Source: PCC-9228 sp964477525 (GTDB lineage Bacteria; Cyanobacteriota; Cyanobacteriia; Cyanobacteriales; PCC-9228). From it: DNA of 20,353 nucleotides. The notes under the pieces were generated by a model. The model was not told the origin of the DNA. It did no database searches and worked only from the letters and a program-made list of their open reading frames with translations. The translations under genes were made by a program, and so were the position numbers. Shown here piece after piece: positions 6,761 to 14,864 of this stretch. Where the stretch lies: contig CAYZHY010000070.1 in the NCBI GenBank assembly GCA_964477525.1, positions 1 to 20,353 on the forward strand, written 5' to 3'. The first letter of the stretch is position 1. Every line of letters starts with the position of its first letter.

Positions 6761-9247
6761 TTAGGAATCAGCTCCTTGGGGAAGCAATTCTTGCTGGTCT
6801 TCTGGATTGTCGGCTGGGGTAATTTTTACCTGGCCGTCTTCGGCGTTGATGTCTACCACGGCTGTATCGCCTTCTTTGATGCGACCGGAGAGGATTTCCT
6901 CAGCCAAGGCATCTTCCAGCAAACGCATGATGGCACGGCGTAAGGGTCGTGCCCCATAGGTTTCGCTGTAGCCTTCGTCTACCAGACGTTCTTTGAACTT
7001 GTCGGTAACTTGTAGCTCGATGCCTTGCTCGGTGAGGCGGCTGAAGACCTCCCGCAGCATGATTTCGGAAATCTCTTTGACTTCCTCTTTGTTGAGCTGG
7101 CGGAAGACGATAATTTCGTCAAGACGGTTGAGGAACTCAGGACGGAAGTATTGCTTCAGTTCTTCGTTGACCAGAGACCGGATGCGGTTGTACTGAGCGT
7201 CGGCTTCGTTGTCTTCGAACTCGAAGCCCAAACCGCCGCCACCTTTTTCGATGACCTTGGAACCGATGTTGGAGGTCATGATTAGCAAGGTGTTCTTGAA
7301 GGAAACCGTGCGACCTTTGGCATCGGTGAGGCGACCGTCTTCTAGAATTTGCAGCAGCATGTTGAAGACGTCGGGGTGGGCCTTTTCGATTTCGTCGAAC
7401 AGGACCACGGTATAAGGACGGCGGCGGACCGATTCGGTGAGCTGACCGCCTTCGTTGTAGCCGACGTATCCCGGTGGCGACCCGATGAGCTTGGATACGG
7501 TATGGCGTTCCATGAATTCGGACATGTCCAGCCGAATCATGGCATCTTCGGAACCGAAGAAGTAGGAAGCCAAGGCTTTGGTTAGCTCGGTTTTGCCGAC
7601 GCCGGTGGGACCGGAGAAGACAAAGCTAGCAATGGGTCGGTTGGGGTTTTTCAGTCCAACGCGCGCGCGACGTAGGGCCCGAGAAACGGCTTTGACGGCT
7701 TCTTCCTGTCCGATCAACCGCTCGTGTAGGGTGTCTTCCATGTTGAGCAGTTTTTCGGATTCGGTTTCCGTGAGCTTGTTTACGGGAACGCCGGTCCAGC
7801 TGGCTACAATGTGGGCGATTTCTTCGGTGTCTACTGTGGGCGCTTCCCGGTCTTCGCTGCCTTCCGTTTTGCGACTTTGGGCAATGGAGCGGATTTGGGA
7901 TTTGATTTCCATTTCCCGATCGCGCAGTTCGCCGGCACGGTCGAAGTCTTGCGATCGCACGGCCTCATCTTTATCCCGCATCACTTGCCGCAACTCTTGG
8001 TCGAGTTCTTTGGCGGCAGGAGGCAGTTGCGATTCCAGCAAACGAACCCGAGAACTGGCTTCGTCGATGAGGTCGATGGCTTTGTCGGGTAGGTAGCGAT
8101 CGCTGATATACCGATCGGATAGGGTAGCGGCAGCATCCAACGCAGCATCGGTGATGCTGAGTTTGTGGTGTTGCTCGTAGCGTTCCCGCAAGCCGTAGAG
8201 GATTTCCACAGTTTCTTCCACGGTGGGTTCGCCGACCATGACCGGTTGGAAACGACGTTCCAAAGCCGCATCCCGTTCGATGTGCTTGCGGTATTCGTCT
8301 AGCGTGGTGGCCCCGATGCACTGCAGTTCGCCGCGGGCTAGGGCTGGCTTCAGAATATTGGCGGCATCAATGGCTCCTTCTGCTGCGCCAGCACCGATGA
8401 GGGTGTGTACCTCATCAATGGTTAAGATGATGTTGCCGGCGGAGCGGATTTCTTCCATAATTTTCTTCAGCCGCTCTTCAAATTCCCCGCGATATTTGGT
8501 GCCAGCCACCAAAAGACCGATATCGAGGGTAACCACCCGTTTGTCGTCTAGGATATCGGGCACATCTTTATTGGCAATGCGTTGGGCTAACCCTTCCGCG
8601 ATCGCTGTTTTTCCGACACCGGGTTCGCCAATTAACACGGGGTTGTTTTTGGTCCGACGACCCAAAATTTGGATGACCCGTTCGATTTCTTTTTGGCGAC
8701 CGACCACCGGATCGAGCTTCCCTTCGGCGGCCATTTGAGTGAGATTGGAGCCAAACTCATCGAGGGTTGGGGTTTTGGTGCGTCCTTGGGGCGTGCTGCT
8801 GGAAACTTCAGCGGTTTCGCCCAGCATGCGGATCACTTGCGTGCGGACTTTGGACAGATCCACACCCAGGTTTTCTAGGACTCGGGCCGCAACGCCTTCC
8901 CCTTCTCGAATGAGACCCAAAAGAAGATGTTCGGTGCCGATGTAGTTGTGTCCTAACTGGCGTGCTTCTTCTAAAGATAGTTCTAAAACTCTTTTTGCTC
9001 TTGGTGTAAACGGAATTTCTACTGCGACAAATCCGGAACCGCGACCGATGATTTTTTCAACTTCAATTCGGGCGTCTTTGAGGTTCACCCCCATGGATTT
9101 TAAAACTTTGGCGGCTACCCCGGTTCCCTCTCCAATGAGTCCCAGGAGAATTTGCTCCGTTCCCACAAAGTTATGGCCCAGACGACGTGCTTCCTCCTGG
9201 GCGAGCATAATTACTTTAATAGCTTTTTCTGTGAAGCGTTCAAACAT
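6761..9247 (-). CDS. clpC: ATP-dependent Clp protease ATP-binding subunit ClpC
   Basis: An 828-residue Hsp100/AAA+ unfoldase that feeds substrates into ClpP-type peptidases in the cytosol; in cyanobacteria ClpC is usually essential and the counterpart of the chloroplast stromal ClpC. Visible parts: N-domain with two repeats (about 1-145, the second starting near FTPRAKRVLELS), NBD1 with Walker A GEPGVGKT (207-214) and Walker B ILTIDE (274-279), a UVR segment (about 422-455) that marks ClpC rather than ClpB, NBD2 with Walker A GPTGVGKT (546-553) and Walker B LFDE (616-619), a ClpP-docking LGF loop (673-675) and sensor 2 GARPLRR (765-771). The length is normal. ATG at 9247, with AGGTGA about 13 bases upstream. 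Monocistronic by layout, with its own terminator. Codon use is markedly more G+C-rich than the glycan genes. Confidence 0.98.
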   Translation of the reverse strand: MFERFTEKAIKVIMLAQEEARRLGHNFVGTEQILLGLIGEGTGVAAKVLKSMGVNLKDARIEVEKIIGRGSGFVAVEIPFTPRAKRVLELSLEEARQLGHNYIGTEHLLLGLIREGEGVAARVLENLGVDLSKVRTQVIRMLGETAEVSSSTPQGRTKTPTLDEFGSNLTQMAAEGKLDPVVGRQKEIERVIQILGRRTKNNPVLIGEPGVGKTAIAEGLAQRIANKDVPDILDDKRVVTLDIGLLVAGTKYRGEFEERLKKIMEEIRSAGNIILTIDEVHTLIGAGAAEGAIDAANILKPALARGELQCIGATTLDEYRKHIERDAALERRFQPVMVGEPTVEETVEILYGLRERYEQHHKLSITDAALDAAATLSDRYISDRYLPDKAIDLIDEASSRVRLLESQLPPAAKELDQELRQVMRDKDEAVRSQDFDRAGELRDREMEIKSQIRSIAQSRKTEGSEDREAPTVDTEEIAHIVASWTGVPVNKLTETESEKLLNMEDTLHERLIGQEEAVKAVSRALRRARVGLKNPNRPIASFVFSGPTGVGKTELTKALASYFFGSEDAMIRLDMSEFMERHTVSKLIGSPPGYVGYNEGGQLTESVRRRPYTVVLFDEIEKAHPDVFNMLLQILEDGRLTDAKGRTVSFKNTLLIMTSNIGSKVIEKGGGGLGFEFEDNEADAQYNRIRSLVNEELKQYFRPEFLNRLDEIIVFRQLNKEEVKEISEIMLREVFSRLTEQGIELQVTDKFKERLVDEGYSETYGARPLRRAIMRLLEDALAEEILSGRIKEGDTAVVDINAEDGQVKITPADNPEDQQELLPQGADS

Positions 9248-9467
9248 GGCGTAATTCCATCACCTGCTGCGTACCCGTGTTTTCGATCGTAGCACAGAGA
9301 ATTGGATTAACTGTTATTGTTGGCACGAATATGGGGATCGATTTCTCTAGCTACGAAAAATTTTTACAGTTTTTTACACAATCGGAGGACCCGATTGGTC
9401 AATGGATTGGATAGCAATTTTCCTAACCTTTTGGTAACAATTTACACGAATTTTTGACCTTTATCTG

Positions 9468-10064
9468 TCATTTTGGATAGCCTGCTCCTAATTTGCAACT
9501 TGGCAAGCGATCGCTTACCAAGTTTTGCCAAAATTTTAAATTTTCCTTAAAATTTTGAGTTTGCAGCCCCGGACACCAAAGCACCAAAGCATCTTCATCA
9601 TCTTCATAATAACGCCGACGCTTGCCAACAATCTCAAAACCAAATTTTTGGTAGAGAGCCACAGCGGCTTGATTGGATGCCCGTACTTCTAGAGTAGCCC
9701 ATTGCAAACCGCGTTGGTGTGCCCCAAGCAACAAACTGTATAGCAAAGCTTGTCCGCCGCCCAGACGCCGGTACTGGGGATGTACGGCTAGCAAAATGAC
9801 ATGGGCTTCGCCGGCCACCGACCACAAACATCCCATTCCCACTACCTGGACTTCAGACGGCTGTTTGGGGATGAGCACCCAAAAATCGCTGGCCGGACTT
9901 TCCAACTCTTGTAGATATCCAGAGCGCGTCCAAAATTTCCCCCAACACAAGCGATCCAAGGTCAAGATACCGGGTAAATCCGATCTAGAAGCTGGTTTGA
10001 TTTCTAAAAAAGCCACAGCCGCTAATTGTACACTGGTTAAATAGACAAATCGATTGTAAGACAT
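9468..10064 (-). CDS. rimI: Ribosomal protein S18-alanine N-acetyltransferase-like GNAT protein
   Basis: GNAT-fold acetyltransferase, most like RimI, which acetylates the N-terminal alanine of ribosomal protein S18 using acetyl-CoA. From the ATG at 10064 it has 198 residues. The acetyl-CoA motif A is VHPQYRRLGGGQALL (94-108), and motif B is the RimI-like EVRASNQAAVALYQKFGF (126-143) followed by GKRRRYYEDDEDALVL. A longer reading frame begins with TTG at 10121 inside the divergent lysA gene and is unlikely. A GTG at 10016 (VAFLEIKP) is an alternative start that fits the usual RimI N-terminus and would widen the gap to lysA. The family is clear; assignment to RimI rather than another GNAT rests on the motif B and C-terminal pattern and is probable, not proven. 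Confidence 0.8.
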   Translation of the reverse strand: MSYNRFVYLTSVQLAAVAFLEIKPASRSDLPGILTLDRLCWGKFWTRSGYLQELESPASDFWVLIPKQPSEVQVVGMGCLWSVAGEAHVILLAVHPQYRRLGGGQALLYSLLLGAHQRGLQWATLEVRASNQAAVALYQKFGFEIVGKRRRYYEDDEDALVLWCPGLQTQNFKENLKFWQNLVSDRLPSCKLGAGYPK

Positions 10065-10089
10065 TTGCAAAGGAAAGCTGGAAATATCA

Positions 10090-11502
10090 ATGGTAGTAAG
10101 TCCATCTGCTGGTGTAGACAATACCGCACGTCAGTATCTCGCCAATTTACCTGCCGATCCCAACGATCCCAACGCTCCCTCTGTAAACCAGAACCTACTG
10201 CCCATTACAGCCCGAGCGAACGACCAAGATACCTTGGAAATCGGCGGCTGCGATGTAGCCACTCTGGTCAAGCAGTTCGGTTCGCCGTTATACATTCTCG
10301 ACGAAACTTCGTTGCGAACGGCTTGCCGTCAGTACCAACAAACCTTCCAACAAAACTATCGGGGTCCGTTCCAGATTTTGTATGCTTCCAAAGCCTGGAG
10401 CTGCATGGCGATCGCCGTCATTGTCGCCAGCGAAGGATTTGGCATGGATGTGGTCAGTGCTGGCGAGCTGCATACAGCGGTCCAAGCTGGCATCCCACCC
10501 GAGAAAATTTACCTGCATGGCAACAACAAATCCCAACTGGAACTGGAATATGCCATGGAAGTTGGTTGCACCATTGTGGTGGACAACTGGTGGGAACTGC
10601 GTACGTTAAAAGAACTAGCCCAAAATCGGGAAAACGTGCCGGTCATGTTGCGGTTCACTCCAGGCATCGAATGCCATACCCACGAGTACATTCGTACCGG
10701 TCACATCGATAGCAAATTTGGCTTCGATCCGAATAGCCTGGATGGCGTGTTGCAGGAGTTGCAGGGAACGCCGCAGCTGAAGTGTATTGGTTTCCATGCC
10801 CACATTGGGTCCCAGATTTTTGAACTCCAACCCCATCAAGATTTAACCGGGATTCTGGTGCAGTGGTACAAGAAAGCCCAAGATGCCGGACTGCCAGTAA
10901 GCGAAATTAACGTTGGTGGCGGTTTGGGCGTTTGCCATACGGAAGCCGACGACCCCCCAAAAATCCAAGACTGGGTGCGGGTGGTTTGCGAAGGTATCCA
11001 GTCAGCTTGTGCCGAAGCCAATATCGAACTGCCGAAGCTGCTGTGCGAACCTGGGCGATCGCTCATTAACACCACTTGCGTCACTGCCTATACGGTCGGT
11101 TCTTATAAAGAAGTTCCCGGAACGCGCAAATATATTGCCGTGGATGGTGGCATGTCAGACAATGCCCGTCCCATTACATACGGTTCTGAGTATCGCGCCG
11201 CGATCGCCAATCGCATGTCTGCTCCCATGACCGAAGTAGTCACCATTGCGGGCAAACATTGCGAATCGGGAGATATTTTAATTACCGATGCTCGCCTACC
11301 GGCTAGCGAACCTGGAGATATTCTCATCGTCATGGGAACGGGAGCGTACAATTACAGCATGGCTTCCAACTACAACCGCATTCCCCGACCGGCCACCGTA
11401 CTGGTCAATAACGGAGAAGCCAACACGATCTTGCAACGGGAAACCTATCAAGATTTGCTGCGCCAAGATCGGTTGCCCCAACGCTTGATTGTCTCTCCCT
11501 AG
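10090..11502 (+). CDS. lysA: Diaminopimelate decarboxylase
   Basis: PLP enzyme converting meso-diaminopimelate to L-lysine and CO2, the last step of lysine synthesis, which competes with peptidoglycan for DAP. It has 470 residues. The PLP lysine is in LYASKAW (K101), HIGSQ is at 238-242, the phosphate-binding GGGLG at 276-280, EPGRS at 320-324, and the cysteine of the second active-site half in CESGD (391-395), followed by the GAYNYSMASNYN segment. An N-terminal extension of about 50 residues before IGGCDVATLV is usual for cyanobacterial LysA and supports the ATG at 10090. That leaves only 25 bases to the divergent rimI start. It heads a set with cdaA and uppS. Confidence 0.96.
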   Translation: MVVSPSAGVDNTARQYLANLPADPNDPNAPSVNQNLLPITARANDQDTLEIGGCDVATLVKQFGSPLYILDETSLRTACRQYQQTFQQNYRGPFQILYASKAWSCMAIAVIVASEGFGMDVVSAGELHTAVQAGIPPEKIYLHGNNKSQLELEYAMEVGCTIVVDNWWELRTLKELAQNRENVPVMLRFTPGIECHTHEYIRTGHIDSKFGFDPNSLDGVLQELQGTPQLKCIGFHAHIGSQIFELQPHQDLTGILVQWYKKAQDAGLPVSEINVGGGLGVCHTEADDPPKIQDWVRVVCEGIQSACAEANIELPKLLCEPGRSLINTTCVTAYTVGSYKEVPGTRKYIAVDGGMSDNARPITYGSEYRAAIANRMSAPMTEVVTIAGKHCESGDILITDARLPASEPGDILIVMGTGAYNYSMASNYNRIPRPATVLVNNGEANTILQRETYQDLLRQDRLPQRLIVSP

Positions 11503-11731
11503 GAGCAAAGCCACCACTAGGTTAGGTTGGTACGGTCTCCTGTGCGATCGCCTATCGTTTGCTTGCCCAAACGCCAGTTCCCCCAGTTCCGAGCAACTAG
11601 GGCAAGCCACCCCCTCTTTCCCTACCGAGTATCAAAAGGCGAACAAAAGCGATCGCTGGAGACCTCCAACCCCTTTCTGGTACCTAGCGAATGCAGTAGC
11701 TAAATCAAAGCACCAGGTTTACACCATACCA

Positions 11732-12742
11732 ATGGGATATTTTGGGACGCTATGGACGCATTATGGAATACCGAACCAATATTGCCTGTTTGCGGCGAGC
11801 ATCGTGGAACCGCTGGCGGTGAGCTGGGCCGAACTTTCTTCCATCTGGGAATTTTGGCAGCAGTGGCTGCAACACCCCATCGATCTTTTCTCAGTATTTG
11901 CCTTGAGCTATCTGATGCTGGCCATTATTGGCGAGCGTCGGACGCTATGGATGGTGCGAGGATTTATTATCCTGGTGTTTTTCTGGATATTATGCACGCA
12001 GTTGCAGTTGATTTTGATGAGTTTTGTCCTGGAAAAACTCGTCACTGGCGCGGCGGTGGCTATGGCCGTGCTGTTGCAGTCGGAGTTTCGCCGGTTTCTC
12101 GAACAGTTGGGACAGGGCAAGATTCTTCAATTATTTCAATCTTCCGAACCAGTTCCCAAGGTCAATAGCGTCATTGATGAAATTGTCGAAGCCATTAAAG
12201 AACTTTCCCAAAACCGCACGGGAGCTTTGCTCATTCTGGAAACGGGAGACCCTCTGGATGAAAGGGATTTTTCCGTGCCTGGGGTCAAAATCAATGCCGA
12301 AATTTCCAAGGAATTGTTGCAAAGTTTGTTTCAAACCACCACCCTGTTACACGATGGGGCGGTCTTGATTCGGGAAGCCCGGATTGCTGCCGCAGGTGTC
12401 ATTTTACCTATTTCCGAACGGAGTACCAGCCGCCGGTTGGGAACTCGCCATCGCGCGGCCATGGGAATTACCGAACGGGTCGATAACTGCTTGTGTGTGG
12501 TAGTCTCGGAAGAGACTGGATCGATATCGGTAGCCGAGCGAGGTCGCCTAAACCGACCCCTGACCAGCAGTAAGTTGAGGGATATCTTAAAAGAACGATT
12601 TTCACCATCTGCAAACCGCGAAGCCGTGGCTCCCAATTTACGCAATTTACGCAGTTTCGGACTTCGACTTACCGCTCGCGGTAAGGCACTCTGGTCTCGC
12701 TTGCTACGTCTACGTTCATCGGCTTCTCGGGAGAAAAAATGA
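11732..12742 (+). CDS. cdaA: Diadenylate cyclase CdaA (c-di-AMP synthase)
   Basis: Membrane-bound enzyme making cyclic di-AMP from two ATP; c-di-AMP controls potassium and osmotic balance and cell-wall state. From the ATG at 11732 it has 336 residues: three membrane helices (about 50-66, 71-90, 94-114) and then the DisA_N/DAC domain with the catalytic LLHDGAVLI (DGA at 208-210) and GTRHRAAMGI (RHR at 239-241), then VVSEETGSIS. The first 49 residues before helix 1 are longer than usual for CdaA, so translation may begin later, for example at a GTG in the IVEPLAVSW segment. An upstream TTG frame reaching into lysA is not credible. No CdaR-like regulator is next to it. Its stop overlaps the uppS start by four bases (ATGA), so the two are almost certainly co-translated. 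Confidence 0.93.
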   Translation: MGYFGTLWTHYGIPNQYCLFAASIVEPLAVSWAELSSIWEFWQQWLQHPIDLFSVFALSYLMLAIIGERRTLWMVRGFIILVFFWILCTQLQLILMSFVLEKLVTGAAVAMAVLLQSEFRRFLEQLGQGKILQLFQSSEPVPKVNSVIDEIVEAIKELSQNRTGALLILETGDPLDERDFSVPGVKINAEISKELLQSLFQTTTLLHDGAVLIREARIAAAGVILPISERSTSRRLGTRHRAAMGITERVDNCLCVVVSEETGSISVAERGRLNRPLTSSKLRDILKERFSPSANREAVAPNLRNLRSFGLRLTARGKALWSRLLRLRSSASREKK

Positions 12743-13488
12743 CTGCCAAGCCAACTGTGTTACACGAGCTACCTGCCGATTTAGACCGGGAAAAACTGCC
12801 CCAACATGTGGCAGTAATCATGGATGGCAACGGACGTTGGGCGCGAAATCGAGGCTTGCCCAGGATTGTGGGGCACCAGCACGGCGTCGATGTGTTAAAG
12901 GATCTGTTGCGCTGCTGCCGGGATTGGGGCATTCAAGCCTTGACGGTGTATGCGTTTTCTACAGAGAACTGGAAACGCCCCTCATCGGAAGTGGAATTTT
13001 TGATGGCGTTGTTCGAACGGGTACTGCAGCGCGAATTGGATGAGATGGTTGCGGAAGGCGTATGCATTCAGTTTATGGGCAATTTGCAGACGTTGCCGCG
13101 ATCGCTACAGGATGAAATCGATCGCGCTATGTCTGCTACCCGCGACAATCAAAGCATCCGATTTAGCGTAGCTACCAATTACGGAGGACGTCAGGATATC
13201 TTACAGGCTTGCCGCGCTATTGCCCAGCAGGTACAGCACGGACAAATACAACCAGAAGACATCGACGAGGGGTTGCTATCTCACTATCTCTATACCTCGA
13301 ATATGAAAGACCCGGATTTGTTTATCCGTACCAGTGGCGAAATGCGCCTCAGCAATTTTTTGCTTTGGCAGCTGGCCTATACGGAAATTTACGTTACGGA
13401 TACGTTATGGCCCGATTTCAACCGCCAGGAGTTTTATCGGGCCATTCACAACTACCAACAACGCCACCGTCGTTTTGGGAAGGTCTAG
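12739..13488 (+). CDS. uppS: Isoprenyl transferase (undecaprenyl diphosphate synthase)
   Basis: Cis-prenyltransferase that extends farnesyl-PP with isopentenyl-PP to undecaprenyl-PP, the lipid carrier for peptidoglycan and surface polysaccharides. It has 249 residues, normal for the family. The Mg/substrate motif is VAVIMDGNGRWAR (24-36, catalytic D29), then YAFSTENWKRP (71-81), ATNYGGR (145-151) and the C-terminal RTSGEMRLSNFLLWQ (197-211) and TDTLWPDF. The ATG overlaps the cdaA stop, giving translational coupling. The TAG stop shares the CTAG at 13485-13488 with the stop of the converging DUF3143 gene, so no terminator can sit between the two coding regions. Confidence 0.97.
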   Translation: MTAKPTVLHELPADLDREKLPQHVAVIMDGNGRWARNRGLPRIVGHQHGVDVLKDLLRCCRDWGIQALTVYAFSTENWKRPSSEVEFLMALFERVLQRELDEMVAEGVCIQFMGNLQTLPRSLQDEIDRAMSATRDNQSIRFSVATNYGGRQDILQACRAIAQQVQHGQIQPEDIDEGLLSHYLYTSNMKDPDLFIRTSGEMRLSNFLLWQLAYTEIYVTDTLWPDFNRQEFYRAIHNYQQRHRRFGKV

Positions 13489-13757
13489 GGACCGGAAAAG
13501 ACGGCTTCTTCTATATCTTGACGGGACAGGGAATATTTAAAAGTACGTCGAACGTCGCGATCGCCGTCGCCAGCTTGGATATAGCGGACGGCGATTCGAT
13601 CGATTTCTAAGGCCAGTTCGGCTTTCCACTCCGGACGTTCTAAATACCAACAGTGTAGTTGGTTTTCGTCTTGCTGGCATCCCAGATCGCGCAGCCAGCT
13701 TTCAATGTCTGGTAAGGGATGGTTGTATAATGGCGTATCGGCAGGTGGTAAACTCAT
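13485..13757 (-). CDS. DUF3143 domain-containing protein
   Basis: A 90-residue protein of the cyanobacterial family I know as DUF3143. The opening SLPPADTPLYNHPLPDIESWL and the central WYLERPEWKAELALEIDRIAVRY are the family pattern. No membrane segment or signal peptide; probably soluble and acidic. Function unknown. The ATG at 13757 matches the usual family start; a GTG at 13796 would add 13 residues. It follows the J-domain gene by 45 bases on the same strand, so the two are probably one transcript. Its stop overlaps the converging uppS stop through a shared CTAG. Confidence 0.8.
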   Translation of the reverse strand: MSLPPADTPLYNHPLPDIESWLRDLGCQQDENQLHCWYLERPEWKAELALEIDRIAVRYIQAGDGDRDVRRTFKYSLSRQDIEEAVFSGP

Positions 13758-13802
13758 AAATTTTGGCAAACCTTCTAAGAACTTGGGGAATTGCACAACG
13801 GG

Positions 13803-14357
13803 TCACAAGCTGCCAACAACCAAGGCTGGCAAAACGATTTTCTGAGTGGCAGCGATCGTCGCTAATGGCTGTATGGGTTCGGTAACGGTGTCTTGCTGGG
13901 TCAATCCCACCACAATGGCTAGCAGCAAACAGCCTAAAATGGTGGTTCCCAACAAAAATAGGGAAAACAGTTCGCCACCGGACAAAGGACGGTCGATGGG
14001 ATCGAGATAGGCAGAATCCCCTAATTGTTGGGATGTTTCTTTTTCTGCCATGGCTGCGTAAATGCTAGCGAGGCGTTGGGCGTACAGTTGCCGGTCGTAG
14101 GCTAACCGTCTTTGAGGATTGCTTAAGGTGGCGTAAGCTTCGTTGAGTTGTTGAAATTTTTCTTTGGCTTTGACTGGGGGTAAATCGGTGGTATCGGGAT
14201 GGTATTGTTTGCTCAACTGGCGGTACATTCGTCGGATTTCCATGGCAGAAGCTGAGGGCGATACCCCCAAAATTTGATAGTAGTTGGCAACCGCCGCTGT
14301 TGAATTGGCAAAGTTGGTTTGTTGTTGTTGTTGGTTGGTTTTGCTGCGTGCTGTCAC
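13803..14357 (-). CDS. J-domain protein with a C-terminal membrane anchor
   Basis: DnaJ-like co-chaperone that would stimulate a DnaK/Hsp70 ATPase, here tethered to a membrane. From the GTG at 14357 it has 184 residues: a glutamine-rich N-terminus, the J domain (about 25-90: NYYQILGVSPSASAMEIRRM, HPD at 53-55, LNEAYATLSNPQRRLAYD), a linker, and a single hydrophobic helix (about 130-152, LFSLFLLGTTILGCLLLAIV). No glycine/phenylalanine-rich or zinc-finger region, so it is a type III J protein. The GTG is preferred over the TTG at 14363 because AGGGG lies 7 bases upstream. A short ATG frame (about 14394) ends in a TGA that overlaps this GTG, so the start may be translationally coupled. It sits between a small membrane protein and a DUF3143 gene; the client is unknown. 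Confidence 0.82.
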   Translation of the reverse strand: MTARSKTNQQQQQTNFANSTAAVANYYQILGVSPSASAMEIRRMYRQLSKQYHPDTTDLPPVKAKEKFQQLNEAYATLSNPQRRLAYDRQLYAQRLASIYAAMAEKETSQQLGDSAYLDPIDRPLSGGELFSLFLLGTTILGCLLLAIVVGLTQQDTVTEPIQPLATIAATQKIVLPALVVGSL

Positions 14358-14455
14358 CGCCAATCCCCTCTTCGTTGCTCGGCAATAGCCACCATGGCTT
14401 ATCCTAAAGACCTATTTTGACACGATTGTTTGCTCAATTTTGCTATTAGATGCGC

Positions 14456-14614
14456 TTACCCTATTGTTAAAAGCCATGTCGGTAGCTGCTGGCTAACTGG
14501 GGCGGGAACCATTTCACCACGAAAATCCAACAGTTGTACGAACATTAAATAGGCGAGCGCTAAAATAATAGAGATAGCCCCTGTTGCGATCGCAACGATT
14601 TTTCCACGTTTCAT
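14456..14614 (-). CDS. Small single-span membrane protein, 52 residues
   Basis: Short gene with an ATG at 14614 and TAA stop at 14456-14458. The product begins MKRGKIVAIATG, continues with one hydrophobic helix (about residues 7-28, ending YLMFVQLL) and ends with a short tail containing DFRGEMVPAPVSQQLP. Two positive residues before the helix predict an N-inside topology. The frame is clean, and the DFRGEMVPAP segment looks like one I associate with conserved cyanobacterial small proteins, though I cannot give it a family name. No clear Shine-Dalgarno. It lies 98 bases upstream of the J-domain gene on the same strand and may belong to the same transcript. Function unknown. Confidence 0.65.
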   Translation of the reverse strand: MKRGKIVAIATGAISIILALAYLMFVQLLDFRGEMVPAPVSQQLPTWLLTIG

Positions 14615-14864
14615 GGTTTTTTATAAATCAATTCTTATCTAGCAAGTTTCTACCATGGTGACATGGTGCCTTTGGTTTTACCAATCCTTCAAGGTACCGT
14701 ACAATAGGTCCTTTAGCAGGGAAAGAGCCAACCAATAGCAACATCTCCCCTCAGGCTCGGGGTATTTCCGTTGGAAGTCAATTTCCACAGCTATTTTAAG
14801 GTATCTCCCATGGCGATCGCCACAAATTTCTGCTGCACGCACTTCCTTAGATACAAAAAGGTAG

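Noticed and set aside
7578..8096. 172-codon plus-strand frame opposite clpC
   Set aside because: Serine/arginine-rich composition typical of an antisense shadow of a G+C-richer gene; no start signals; clpC is unmistakable on the other strand.
11489..11731. 81-residue N-terminal extension of CdaA from a TTG inside lysA
   Set aside because: The extension is proline/serine-rich with no family similarity and starts from a rare codon; the ATG at 11732 or later is more likely.
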